From: CAYVCG01 sp964449985
GTDB lineage: Bacteria; Bacillota; Clostridia; Lachnospirales; WRAX01
Reading direction: 5' to 3'
NCBI GenBank assembly: GCA_964449985.1
Contig: CAYVCG010000006.1
Location: forward strand, 1-51,510
Length of the DNA: 51,510 nt
This document shows positions 33,962 through 41,689 of this stretch, one piece after another. How positions within the stretch are numbered: the stretch's first letter is position 1; every line of letters starts with the position of its first letter. Made by a program: the position numbers and the translations under genes. The notes under the pieces were generated by a model. It was not told the DNA's origin. It ran no database searches and was given only the letters and a program-made list of their open reading frames with translations.

Positions 33962-34636
33962 ATGCTCAATATACTGTTTGAGGATACCGAAATAATCTCA
34001 TGCGAAAAACCGCCCGGCGTTCCGTCTCAAAGCGATAAAACCGGCGATAAAGATATGTTGACCATAGTTAATGAATATCTGGCTAAATCATCACCCGATT
34101 CCCAAGCCGCTCTTGTTCATCGTTTGGACAGGGCTGTGGGCGGCGTCATGGTTTTTGCAAAAACGAAGCAATCTGCCGCCGCTCTTTCACGAGATATTCA
34201 AGCAGGAGACTTTAAAAAAACATATCTAGCCGTTGTAAACGGCAGAGCAGAGCGTTCCTCCGTTTTGTGCGATTATCTCATTAAAAACGAACGCCTCAAC
34301 ATATCCAAGGCAGTGCAAAAAGGGGTTAAAAACGCAAAAGAGGCTATTCTATCATACGAACGCACCGGGCATATACATACAGAAAACGGTGATTTGAGTA
34401 TGTTGGAAATAAGCCTTAAAACAGGGCGGCATCATCAAATCCGTGTTCAGCTTTCGCATCACGGTCTGCCGATTTGGGGCGATACAAAATATAATCCATT
34501 ATTTTTTAGAAAGCCGGGATTTCACAAAACTGCGCTTTGGTCATATGTGATATGTTTTAAGCATCCAAAAACATACGAGGTCGTGCGCTTTACTCTCCCG
34601 CCGGGAAAAGATGAGCCTTGGGGAAATTTTATGTAA
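33962..34636 (+). CDS. RluA-family pseudouridine synthase
   Basis: The product is 224 residues and isomerises uridine to pseudouridine in rRNA or tRNA. It consists of the catalytic domain only, with no N-terminal S4 domain. Motifs are the early EKPPGVPSQS, the catalytic-aspartate motif LVHRLDRAVGGVMVFAKTKQ (Asp in HRLDR, about residue 58) and the late LKTGRHHQIRVQLSHHGLPI. The short form without S4 is common. The exact RNA target cannot be inferred. The ATG at 33962 has GGAGG nine bases upstream. The T-box of glyS follows downstream. Confidence 0.93.
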   Translation: MLNILFEDTEIISCEKPPGVPSQSDKTGDKDMLTIVNEYLAKSSPDSQAALVHRLDRAVGGVMVFAKTKQSAAALSRDIQAGDFKKTYLAVVNGRAERSSVLCDYLIKNERLNISKAVQKGVKNAKEAILSYERTGHIHTENGDLSMLEISLKTGRHHQIRVQLSHHGLPIWGDTKYNPLFFRKPGFHKTALWSYVICFKHPKTYEVVRFTLPPGKDEPWGNFM

Positions 34637-34666
34637 GAAAAGAAAACGTTTTTGCTTGTATATCTG

Positions 34667-34695
34667 TTGACAACAGGCCAGTTATTTGTTAAACT
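34667..34695 (+). promoter_or_regulatory. Promoter of the T-box/glyS unit
   Basis: A consensus TTGACA (34667-34672) and TAAACT (34690-34695) lie 17 bases apart, directly upstream of the T-box leader. Confidence 0.75.
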
Positions 34696-34701
34696 GCATT
34701 G

Positions 34702-34931
34702 GAATAAAAGTTTTTATATACCGTATGCTGTGATAAAGAGGAGTATCTTGATATTTGCGATGTTTTAAGAGAGCGGGGGATGGTGCAATCCCTGCCGTCG
34801 TTTTCGGGAGAATGGAGCTTTTGAGCATATTTTTCAAGCGGGTCTTTTTTTCTATAAGACCAATTAGGGTGGAACCGCGGAAGTTAAGCCTTTCGTCCCT
34901 TGTTTTTCAAGGGATACAGGGCTTTTTTTAT
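34702..34931 (+). promoter_or_regulatory. T-box riboswitch (glycine) upstream of glyS
   Basis: The T-box sequence AGGGTGGAACCGCGG lies at 34869-34883. The stem I distal loop GGTGCAA (34785-34791) precedes GAATGGAGC. The GGA at 34814-34816 within it is the likely glycine specifier codon. The 3' end is a terminator hairpin (CCCTTG/CAAGGG) followed by GGGC and seven T. Uncharged tRNA-Gly should pair with the specifier and the T-box bulge, favour the antiterminator and let glyS be transcribed. The 61-codon open frame across it is not a gene. The 373-base space between the RluA gene and glyS is otherwise featureless. Confidence 0.93.
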
Positions 34932-35009
34932 ATTATTTAGGCTTGGCTCGGTTCATTCGCAGGTATATTTTTTAAATAGGCGAAAATAAATATTTTGAGG
35001 TGATTATTG

Positions 35010-36407
35010 ATGCAAAAATCTATGGAAAAGATTGTGGCTCTGGCCAAAAATCGCGGCTTTGTGTATCCCGGTTCCGAGATTTATGGCGGCTTGGCCAACA
35101 CGTGGGACTATGGCCCGTTAGGCGTTGAGCTTAAAAACAACGTCAAAAAAGCATGGTGGAAGAAATTTATTCAGGATAATCAGTATAACGTTGGTGTTGA
35201 TTGCGCAATACTCATGAACCCTGAGGTTTGGGTGGCATCTGGCCATATCGGCGGCTTTAGCGATCCACTTATGGATTGTAAGGATTGTAAGGAGCGTTTC
35301 CGCGCTGATAAACTGATTGAGGACTATTTCGCGGCAAATGGCATTTCGGACGTTGTGGATGGTTGGTCCGATGAGAAGATGACGGATTTTATAAACGAAA
35401 AAAACATCGGTTGCCCATCATGCGGAAAGCATAACTTTACAGACATAAGGAAATTTAATCTTATGTTCAAAACCCACGCCGGAGTTACTGAGGATAGCAA
35501 AAACGTCGTTTATTTGCGCCCCGAAACTGCTCAGGGTATATTTGTTAATTTTAAAAATGTTCAGAGAACAGCGCGCAAAAAACTCCCCTTCGGTATCGGT
35601 CAAATAGGCAAATCCTTTAGAAACGAAATAACCCCGGGGAACTTTACGTTTAGAACGCGTGAATTTGAGCAGATGGAGCTTGAATTTTTCTGCGAACCGG
35701 ATACTGATTTGGAGTGGTTTGCATATTGGAAGCAATTTTGTATAGACTGGCTATATGGGCTTAATGTTAATCCGGAAAGCATCCGTGTGCGTGATCACGG
35801 AGCAGAAGAGCTTTCCTTTTATTCAAAAGCAACGACAGACATAGAGTTCATGTTCCCATTTGGTTGGGGCGAGCTTTGGGGCATAGCAGACAGAACAGAC
35901 TACGACTTAAAACAACATCAAGACCACTCCAAGCAAGACATGACGTATTTCGATCAGGAGAAAAATGAGAAATATATTCCGTTCTGTATCGAGCCATCTC
36001 TGGGCGCGGATAGAGTCACGCTTGCATTCCTTTGTGAAGCTTATGACGAGGAAGTTGTTTCCACCGATGAAAAGGGTAAGGAAGACGTAAGAACAGTTCT
36101 ACGTTTCCATCCTGCTCTTGCGCCTGTTAAGTCGGCTGTTTTACCACTGTCTAAAAAACTGGGCGAAGATGCCGAAAAGGTTTATAACATGCTTTCAAAG
36201 CATTTTGTTTGCGAATATGACGATTCTGGTTCTATCGGCAAGCGTTACAGACGTCAGGACGAAATCGGAACGCCTTTTTGCATTACCTTCGATTTTGATT
36301 CGCTGGAAAATAATACCGTAACTGTGCGCTTTAGAGATTCTATGGAGCAGGAACGCGTTAGTATTGACGGGCTTGTGGCGTTTTTGAATGAAAAAATGGA
36401 GTATTAA
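35010..36407 (+). CDS. glyS: Glycine--tRNA ligase, homodimeric class II type
   Basis: The product is 465 residues and charges tRNA-Gly. It is the single-chain alpha2 (eukaryote-like) form, not the split GlyQ/GlyS tetramer. N-terminal GFVYPGSEIYGGLANTWDYG and GGFSDPLMDCKDCKERFRAD are characteristic; the Cys pairs may bind zinc. Class II motif 2 is FRNEITPGNFTFRTREFEQM. Motif 3 is near SLGADRVTLAFL. The anticodon-binding domain begins at LAPVKSAVLPL. The ATG at 35010 follows GAGGTG. A TTG one codon upstream is in frame but less likely. Transcription is controlled by the glycine T-box upstream. Confidence 0.97.
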   Translation: MQKSMEKIVALAKNRGFVYPGSEIYGGLANTWDYGPLGVELKNNVKKAWWKKFIQDNQYNVGVDCAILMNPEVWVASGHIGGFSDPLMDCKDCKERFRADKLIEDYFAANGISDVVDGWSDEKMTDFINEKNIGCPSCGKHNFTDIRKFNLMFKTHAGVTEDSKNVVYLRPETAQGIFVNFKNVQRTARKKLPFGIGQIGKSFRNEITPGNFTFRTREFEQMELEFFCEPDTDLEWFAYWKQFCIDWLYGLNVNPESIRVRDHGAEELSFYSKATTDIEFMFPFGWGELWGIADRTDYDLKQHQDHSKQDMTYFDQEKNEKYIPFCIEPSLGADRVTLAFLCEAYDEEVVSTDEKGKEDVRTVLRFHPALAPVKSAVLPLSKKLGEDAEKVYNMLSKHFVCEYDDSGSIGKRYRRQDEIGTPFCITFDFDSLENNTVTVRFRDSMEQERVSIDGLVAFLNEKMEY

Positions 36408-36480
36408 GGGACTTCTCTTCTTTTCTTGAAAGAAAGAAGCAAAAGAACAGTCAGAAATAAAGATTTTTGAAAGGTTTTAG

Positions 36481-36504
36481 AAAACTTTTTCACGAAAAAG
36501 TTTT
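36481..36504 (+). terminator. AT-rich hairpin, possible terminator of glyS
   Basis: AAAACTTTTT (36481-36490) pairs with AAAAAGTTTT (36495-36504). It follows a second near-palindrome (CTTCTTTTCTT against GAAAGAAAGAAG near 36429-36452). T-rich sequence follows. Stability is low because the stems are almost all A-T. Confidence 0.45.
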
Positions 36505-36531
36505 TCAAGGTCTTTTATTTTCAAAACTTTA

Positions 36532-36540
36532 TGTTATAAT
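36532..36540 (+). promoter_or_regulatory. Extended -10 promoter of ppdK
   Basis: TGTTATAAT is a TGn plus TATAAT extended -10 element. No good -35 lies 16-18 bases upstream, which fits extended -10 promoters. The start codon is about 52 bases downstream. Confidence 0.55.
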
Positions 36541-36592
36541 AAGTTGAAAATTATTTTTTATAATGTTTTATTTTATTTTAGGAGGTTCAAAA

Positions 36593-39217
36593 ATGAGCAA
36601 AAAATATGTTTACATGTTTGAGGAAGGCAATGGCTCTATGAGAGAATTGCTCGGCGGCAAGGGCGCAAACCTGGCCGAAATGACAAACCTTGGTATGCCT
36701 GTTCCTCCAGGCTTCATCGTTACAACCGAATGCTGCACGCTTTACAACACATCAGGCAAGGTTTTATCCGATGATATCAAAGGCCAGGTTGACGAAGCTA
36801 TCGCTAAGCTTGAAGCAAAATGCGGCAAAAAATTCGGTGATGTTAACAATCCGTTATTGGTTTCCGTTCGTTCCGGTTCCAGAGCTTCTATGCCTGGTAT
36901 GATGGACACAGTATTGAATCTTGGCTTAAACGATGTTTCTGTTGAAGCTCTTGCTAAAAACACTGGCAACAAGAGATTTGCTTATGACTCTTACAGAAGA
37001 TTTATCATGATGTTTGCAGACGTTGTTATTGGCGTTGACAAAGCTAAATTCGAAAGAACTTTAGACAAATATAAAGAAGACAGAGGCCTAGAGGGCGACC
37101 TTGACCTTACTGCTGATCAATTGCAGGAAGTTTCTGAAATCTTCAAGAAAATCTACAAAGATGACCAAGGCAAAGACTTCCCGTCAGACGCTAAGGAACA
37201 GCTTTATGAAGCAATCTGCGCAGTTTTCCGTTCATGGGATAACCCACGCGCTTTCTCTTATAGAAGAATGAATGATATCCCTTATGATTGGGGTACAGCT
37301 GTTAACGTTCAATCCATGGTATTTGGTAACATGGGCGACACTTCCGGAACAGGCGTTGTTTTCTCAAGAAACGCAGCTACCGGCGAAAAGAAAATCTACG
37401 GCGAATATATGATGAACGCACAAGGCGAAGACGTTGTTGCTGGTATCAGAACTCCAAAGCCGTTTGAAGATCTTGCAAAAGAAAATCCTGCTCTTTATGA
37501 GGAATTTGTTGGCTATGCTAACAAACTTGAAGCGCACTACAAAGACATGCAAGACATGGAAATCACTATCGAAAATAACAAATTATATATGCTTCAAACC
37601 CGTAACGGCAAAAGAACAGCTTTCGCTGCTTTGCAAATAGCTGTTGACCTTGTTAAAGAAGGTTTGCTCACAGAAGAAGAAGCTTTATTAAAGGTTGAAC
37701 CAAAACAGCTTGACCAACTTCTTCACCCTGTATTTGATTCAAAAGCTATCGCTGCTGCTAAACCTATCGGCAAAGCATTGCCGGCTTCTCCTGGCGCTGC
37801 TTGCGGTAAACTCTGCTTCACTTCAGAAGACGCTAAAGATGCTGCTGCTAAAGGCGAAAAAGTTATTCTTGTCAGACTTGAAACTTCTCCAGAAGATATC
37901 GAGGGTATGTATGTTTCTCAAGGTATCCTTACTGTTAAAGGCGGTATGACAAGCCACGCTGCCGTTGTTGCTCGTGGTATGGGTCGTTGCTGCGTATCCG
38001 GCTGCGAAGCTATCAAAATGAATGAGGAAGAAAAGACTTTCGTTCTTGATGGCAAAACATTCAAAGAAGGCGACGTTATCTCCTTAGATGGTAGCTCAGG
38101 TAAAATCTATGGCGAAGCTATCCCGACTATCGAACCAGAAATCTCCGGCAACTTTGCTACATTTATGGCATGGGCAGACAAAGCTCGTAAACTTAAAGTC
38201 CGCACTAATGCAGACACTCCTAAGGATGCTAAAAAAGCTCTTGAATTCGGCGCAGAAGGTATCGGCCTTGTTCGTACTGAGCATATGTTCTTTGAAGAGG
38301 ACAGAATTCCTAAGATGCGCGTTATGATTCTTTCTGACTCTGAGGAAGAAAGAGTTGCAGCACTTAACGATCTTCTTCCATACCAGAAGCAAGACTTTAT
38401 CGGCATTTATGAAGCTATGGAGAGCAGACCGGTTACTATCCGTCTTCTTGACCCACCGCTTCATGAATTCCTTCCGACAAGCGACGCTGATTTCGAAAAC
38501 CTTGCTAAAATGATGGGCAAAACAGCTGCTGAACTTAAAGAAAAGGCTCATACACTTCACGAGCTTAACCCGATGATGGGTCATCGTGGATGCCGTCTTG
38601 CTGTTAGCTATCCAGAAATCGCTGTTATGCAAACAAAAGCTATCATCGAAGCAGCTATCGCTGTTAAGAAAGATAAAGGCTTTAACATTATTCCAGAAAT
38701 CATGATTCCGCTTGTTGGCGAAATCAAAGAGATCCACTTTGTTAAAGAAATCATTGACAAAACTGCTGCTGAAATCATCAGCGCTTCCGGCATTGAGCTT
38801 GAATATCACGTTGGAACAATGATCGAAATCCCACGTGCTGCTCTTTTGGCTGACCAAATCGCTAAAGAAGCTGAGTTCTTCTCATTCGGAACTAACGATC
38901 TTACTCAGATGACTTATGGTTTGTCCCGCGATGACGCCGGCAGAATCCTTAATGACTATATTGACAGAAACATCTATGAATGCGACCCAACTGCAAGGCT
39001 TGACCAAACAGGCGTTGGTATGCTTATGGAATGGGCTGTTCAAAAAGGCAAATCCACAAGACCTGACATCAAGCTTGGTATTTGCGGCGAACACGGCGGA
39101 GATCCTTCTTCTATCATGTTCTGCCACAAGATTGGTCTTAACTATGTATCATGCTCACCATTCCGCGTTCCGATCGCAAGACTTGCTGCTGCTCAGGCTG
39201 CAATTATGTATAAATAA
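36593..39217 (+). CDS. ppdK: Pyruvate, phosphate dikinase
   Basis: PPDK interconverts pyruvate, ATP and phosphate with PEP, AMP and PPi. In anaerobes it often runs in the glycolytic, ATP-gaining direction. The 874-residue length matches the family. The N-terminal ATP-grasp region includes LLGGKGANLAEMTNLGMPVP and SVRSGSRASMPGMMDTVLNL. The phosphohistidine domain has KGGMTSHAAVVARGMGRCCV (His near residue 455). The C-terminal PEP domain has ELNPMMGHRGCRL and NYVSCSPFRVPIARLAAAQA (catalytic Cys near 831). The ATG at 36593 has AGGAGG seven bases upstream. Codon use is much more biased than in the neighbours (GCT, CTT, AAA, GAA dominate), a sign of high expression. Confidence 0.98.
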   Translation: MSKKYVYMFEEGNGSMRELLGGKGANLAEMTNLGMPVPPGFIVTTECCTLYNTSGKVLSDDIKGQVDEAIAKLEAKCGKKFGDVNNPLLVSVRSGSRASMPGMMDTVLNLGLNDVSVEALAKNTGNKRFAYDSYRRFIMMFADVVIGVDKAKFERTLDKYKEDRGLEGDLDLTADQLQEVSEIFKKIYKDDQGKDFPSDAKEQLYEAICAVFRSWDNPRAFSYRRMNDIPYDWGTAVNVQSMVFGNMGDTSGTGVVFSRNAATGEKKIYGEYMMNAQGEDVVAGIRTPKPFEDLAKENPALYEEFVGYANKLEAHYKDMQDMEITIENNKLYMLQTRNGKRTAFAALQIAVDLVKEGLLTEEEALLKVEPKQLDQLLHPVFDSKAIAAAKPIGKALPASPGAACGKLCFTSEDAKDAAAKGEKVILVRLETSPEDIEGMYVSQGILTVKGGMTSHAAVVARGMGRCCVSGCEAIKMNEEEKTFVLDGKTFKEGDVISLDGSSGKIYGEAIPTIEPEISGNFATFMAWADKARKLKVRTNADTPKDAKKALEFGAEGIGLVRTEHMFFEEDRIPKMRVMILSDSEEERVAALNDLLPYQKQDFIGIYEAMESRPVTIRLLDPPLHEFLPTSDADFENLAKMMGKTAAELKEKAHTLHELNPMMGHRGCRLAVSYPEIAVMQTKAIIEAAIAVKKDKGFNIIPEIMIPLVGEIKEIHFVKEIIDKTAAEIISASGIELEYHVGTMIEIPRAALLADQIAKEAEFFSFGTNDLTQMTYGLSRDDAGRILNDYIDRNIYECDPTARLDQTGVGMLMEWAVQKGKSTRPDIKLGICGEHGGDPSSIMFCHKIGLNYVSCSPFRVPIARLAAAQAAIMYK

Positions 39218-39246
39218 TAGTAGTATAAATAATATTAATAACTCTA

Positions 39247-39292
39247 TGGTGTTGTTAGGGGCTTCTACCTCTGGCAACACCATTTTTATTTT
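39247..39292 (+). terminator. Terminator of ppdK
   Basis: TGGTGTTG (39247-39254) pairs with CAACACCA (39275-39282). An inner AGGGG/CCTCT pairing extends the stem, and a T-rich tract follows. It lies 29 bases after the stop. Confidence 0.88.
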
Positions 39293-39319
39293 TGATAAAA
39301 GAATAACAATGAGCGAATA

Positions 39320-39364
39320 AAAAACACCCCTTAGCTTTACGTTTAGCCGTATCGCTTCGGGGTG
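39320..39364 (-). terminator. Terminator downstream of rsmA
   Basis: On the minus strand CACCCCGAAGC pairs with the distal GCTAAGGGGTG (core CACCCC 39325-39330 with GGGGTG 39359-39364) and is followed by six T. It lies about 70 bases after the rsmA stop. Confidence 0.7.
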
Positions 39365-39432
39365 CTATACAAAAGGAGAGAGAGATGTTAATTTTATTTT
39401 ACCCATAAAAAAATGGAAATATTCATAAATAC

Positions 39433-40299
39433 CTAAATTAATGCGAGTTTTACAGCTGCGTTTGAAAGCGCGGCATAATCGGAAAGCGTGAGCTTCTCAC
39501 CCCGCACATCCTCCGGAAAACCACACTCGTTAAGAAGACCTTTTGCGGCTTCCCTTCCAAGCTCTAAACCGGGATAATTTATCAGGCAGTTAAGCAACGT
39601 CTTGCGCCTTTGGAAAAAACCGGCCTTTATAAACGTAAACAATGCCTGTTCATTTAAAACGGAAACCGGCGGCTGTTTTAATACATCAAGCCGTATGACA
39701 ACGGAATCAACATTCGGCCGGGGCATAAAACAGTTTTGCGGCACGTTTGCGACCAAATAACAATCCGCATAATATTTAACCACCAATGATAACGCTCCAT
39801 AATCTTTTTTCCCGGGAACAGCGCGCATTCTTTCGCCCACTTCTTTTTGCACCATAACCGTTATCATGGATATAGGTAAATTGTTCTCCAGTATGTTCAT
39901 AATTATTGGAGTGGTTATATAATAAGGCAGGTTTGCAACGAGCTTAACATTGCTTTCGCCATCTATAAGCGTTGTTAAATCAAGCTTTAATATATCCTCG
40001 TTAATAATCGTTATATTATCATATTGCTTCAACGTGTCGTTTAAAACAGGGATAAGCTCTTTATCAATTTCCACGGCAATAACTTTTTTCGCGCTCATGG
40101 CCAGCGCTTCCGTCAGGCTGCCGATACCGGGGCCAACCTCAATAACAACATCGTCTTTAGTTATTTCGGACGAAGCTATTATTTTGTTTAGCACATGTGT
40201 GTCTATAAGGAAGTTTTGTCCGTAATTCTTTCGGAATATAACTCCATATTTTTCAATTATTTCCTTTGTCCGCTTAAACGTTGCGATTATACAAATCAC
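39433..40299 (-). CDS. rsmA: 16S rRNA dimethyladenosine transferase
   Basis: RsmA (KsgA) dimethylates two adjacent adenosines near the 3' end of 16S rRNA during 30S assembly. The 288-residue product has KYGVIFRKNYGQNFLID near the N-terminus, the SAM-binding EVGPGIGSLTEAL (about 55-67), the VEID acidic loop, and the catalytic NLPYYITTPI motif (about 125). FFQRRKTLLNCL lies in the C-terminal domain. The best start is GTG at 40299, with a weak AGGA very close upstream. The initiation context is poor, so translation may depend on the upstream gene. The GerMN lipoprotein gene ends 43 bases upstream on the same strand, so the two are probably an operon. Confidence 0.96.
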   Translation of the reverse strand: MICIIATFKRTKEIIEKYGVIFRKNYGQNFLIDTHVLNKIIASSEITKDDVVIEVGPGIGSLTEALAMSAKKVIAVEIDKELIPVLNDTLKQYDNITIINEDILKLDLTTLIDGESNVKLVANLPYYITTPIIMNILENNLPISMITVMVQKEVGERMRAVPGKKDYGALSLVVKYYADCYLVANVPQNCFMPRPNVDSVVIRLDVLKQPPVSVLNEQALFTFIKAGFFQRRKTLLNCLINYPGLELGREAAKGLLNECGFPEDVRGEKLTLSDYAALSNAAVKLALI

Positions 40300-40341
40300 G
40301 TCCTAAAATTAATTAATGTTCTAACAACTTCTTATTTCGCT

Positions 40342-41508
40342 TTAATAATCCTCGTCATCCTCAAAACCATCATCTTCCGAATCTTCTTGCTGCTGTTCGG
40401 AGCTTTCAGGCGTTAACAAGCCGTTTATGCCTATATATGAATAGTTGCTTAAAGATATATTGGCGGAATTATAGCCTTCGCCTTCAAATGTTATGCATGC
40501 TGTTTGAACGTTGTTATAATAAGCGACAGTATTTATAAGGGCTTGCAAAGCCAGCGTCTCGTCTTGTTGTGAAAGCGTTCTAATTCGGCTCATAACTTCT
40601 GATGAAAAATCAACCCGAACCCTTCCTTTGGCATAATCAACATCAACGCTGTTTATTTTGACGCCTTCAAGCAGCGTCTTCATATAGTCATTTTCATAGG
40701 TATTAATCTCACGCTCAAAAACGGCTCTTGGATCCTCATTCGTATTATGAATGACAGAGTGTTCTTCACGGTCTAATTTTTTCTCAACGAAGTTTGGATA
40801 ATAGAAATATTCATCTGAAACATACGTTGCATTTTCGTCTATACGCTCAAGCTCCGTTGTAACCTCCACGTACTCCGTCCCTACAAACTTTGAATCCTCA
40901 CCCTCGAAATGCTCCCTCGTTGAGTTTGAAAACGTTTTTATAAGGCCAATACCCTCGGCATAATATTCTTTTGAATATTCCTCCGTTCCTTCTGTTGTAA
41001 CCGTTAGCTCCAACGCCTTAAACGTTCCGTAAGGCACGGTGACATCAACATCAACCCCTGTTATTTCTGCAGTTATTATTACAGGGCGCTCCTCCGTTTG
41101 AGAAATCCTTATCATTGATTTTCCGCGCTCCCACTTTTGCCCCAAGGTTAGAGGTTCTTGCAAAACTACTATTCCATTGTTTGGTTCTTGATTTGTCATA
41201 TCACGAAAATAATATGCCCTTGGGTCATTAAAATACAATATGAGGCTATCATCTTTTAGTTCTGCGCATTCCAAAACGGTTTCATCCCCAGCGACAATGC
41301 GCCTTTGATATTTCTGACTTTCCGGATGGGTATAGTCTATATAAACCGTTTGAGAAGCGGAATCAACACCGCTGCCGGCATAAACATAAGCCGAGTTTTC
41401 TGCAAATTTTATATAATCGGAAATGCTTTTAGGCTCTGCCCCTTGACAAGAGGCTAAAAAAAATGTCATTATTATTATTGACAATAATTTGTAAATATTT
41501 GCTTTCAT
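40342..41508 (-). CDS. GerMN-domain lipoprotein
   Basis: The product is 388 residues with a lipoprotein signal (SIIIMTFFLASC, Cys21 lipidated). The middle (about 30-230) is beta-rich; its LGQKWERGKS and VPYGTFKALELTV patterns resemble other clostridial lipoproteins. The GerMN domain (about 285-365, GVKINSVDVDYAKGRVRVDF through QALINTVAYYNNVQTACITF) is followed by a very acidic tail (EQQQEDSEDDGFEDDEDY). GerM of Bacillus, which has two such domains, helps assemble the SpoIIIA-SpoIIQ complex in sporulation. A sporulation or envelope role is plausible but unproven for this single-domain form. The ATG has AAAGGAG upstream, and a strong vegetative promoter lies 38 bases before the start. Confidence 0.85.
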   Translation of the reverse strand: MKANIYKLLSIIIMTFFLASCQGAEPKSISDYIKFAENSAYVYAGSGVDSASQTVYIDYTHPESQKYQRRIVAGDETVLECAELKDDSLILYFNDPRAYYFRDMTNQEPNNGIVVLQEPLTLGQKWERGKSMIRISQTEERPVIITAEITGVDVDVTVPYGTFKALELTVTTEGTEEYSKEYYAEGIGLIKTFSNSTREHFEGEDSKFVGTEYVEVTTELERIDENATYVSDEYFYYPNFVEKKLDREEHSVIHNTNEDPRAVFEREINTYENDYMKTLLEGVKINSVDVDYAKGRVRVDFSSEVMSRIRTLSQQDETLALQALINTVAYYNNVQTACITFEGEGYNSANISLSNYSYIGINGLLTPESSEQQQEDSEDDGFEDDEDY

Positions 41509-41545
41509 AGTCTTCTAAACTCCTTTTAACCCAATAATACATAAA

Positions 41546-41574
41546 ATTATAAACGCTTATAATCATAATTGCAA
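41546..41574 (-). promoter_or_regulatory. Promoter of the GerMN lipoprotein - rsmA operon
   Basis: TTGCAA (41574-41569) and a consensus TATAAT (41551-41546) are separated by 17 bases on the minus strand. Confidence 0.78.
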
Positions 41575-41689
41575 CATTAGCTTGGATTTATACTTTTATT
41601 TTTTTCAGCTTATGCCGAAACATAATACATAGCGATTGCTGAATAAGTTTTGCAGTTGTTTATGTCCCCGCAAAGGAGAATCCCTGTTT

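Noticed and set aside
34755..34940. A 61-codon frame upstream of glyS
   Set aside because: It lies entirely within the T-box leader.
38096..38857. A 253-codon frame on the minus strand inside ppdK
   Set aside because: It is a shadow of the strongly biased codon use of ppdK. It has no domain, no ribosome binding site and low-complexity Phe/Ser/Lys content.
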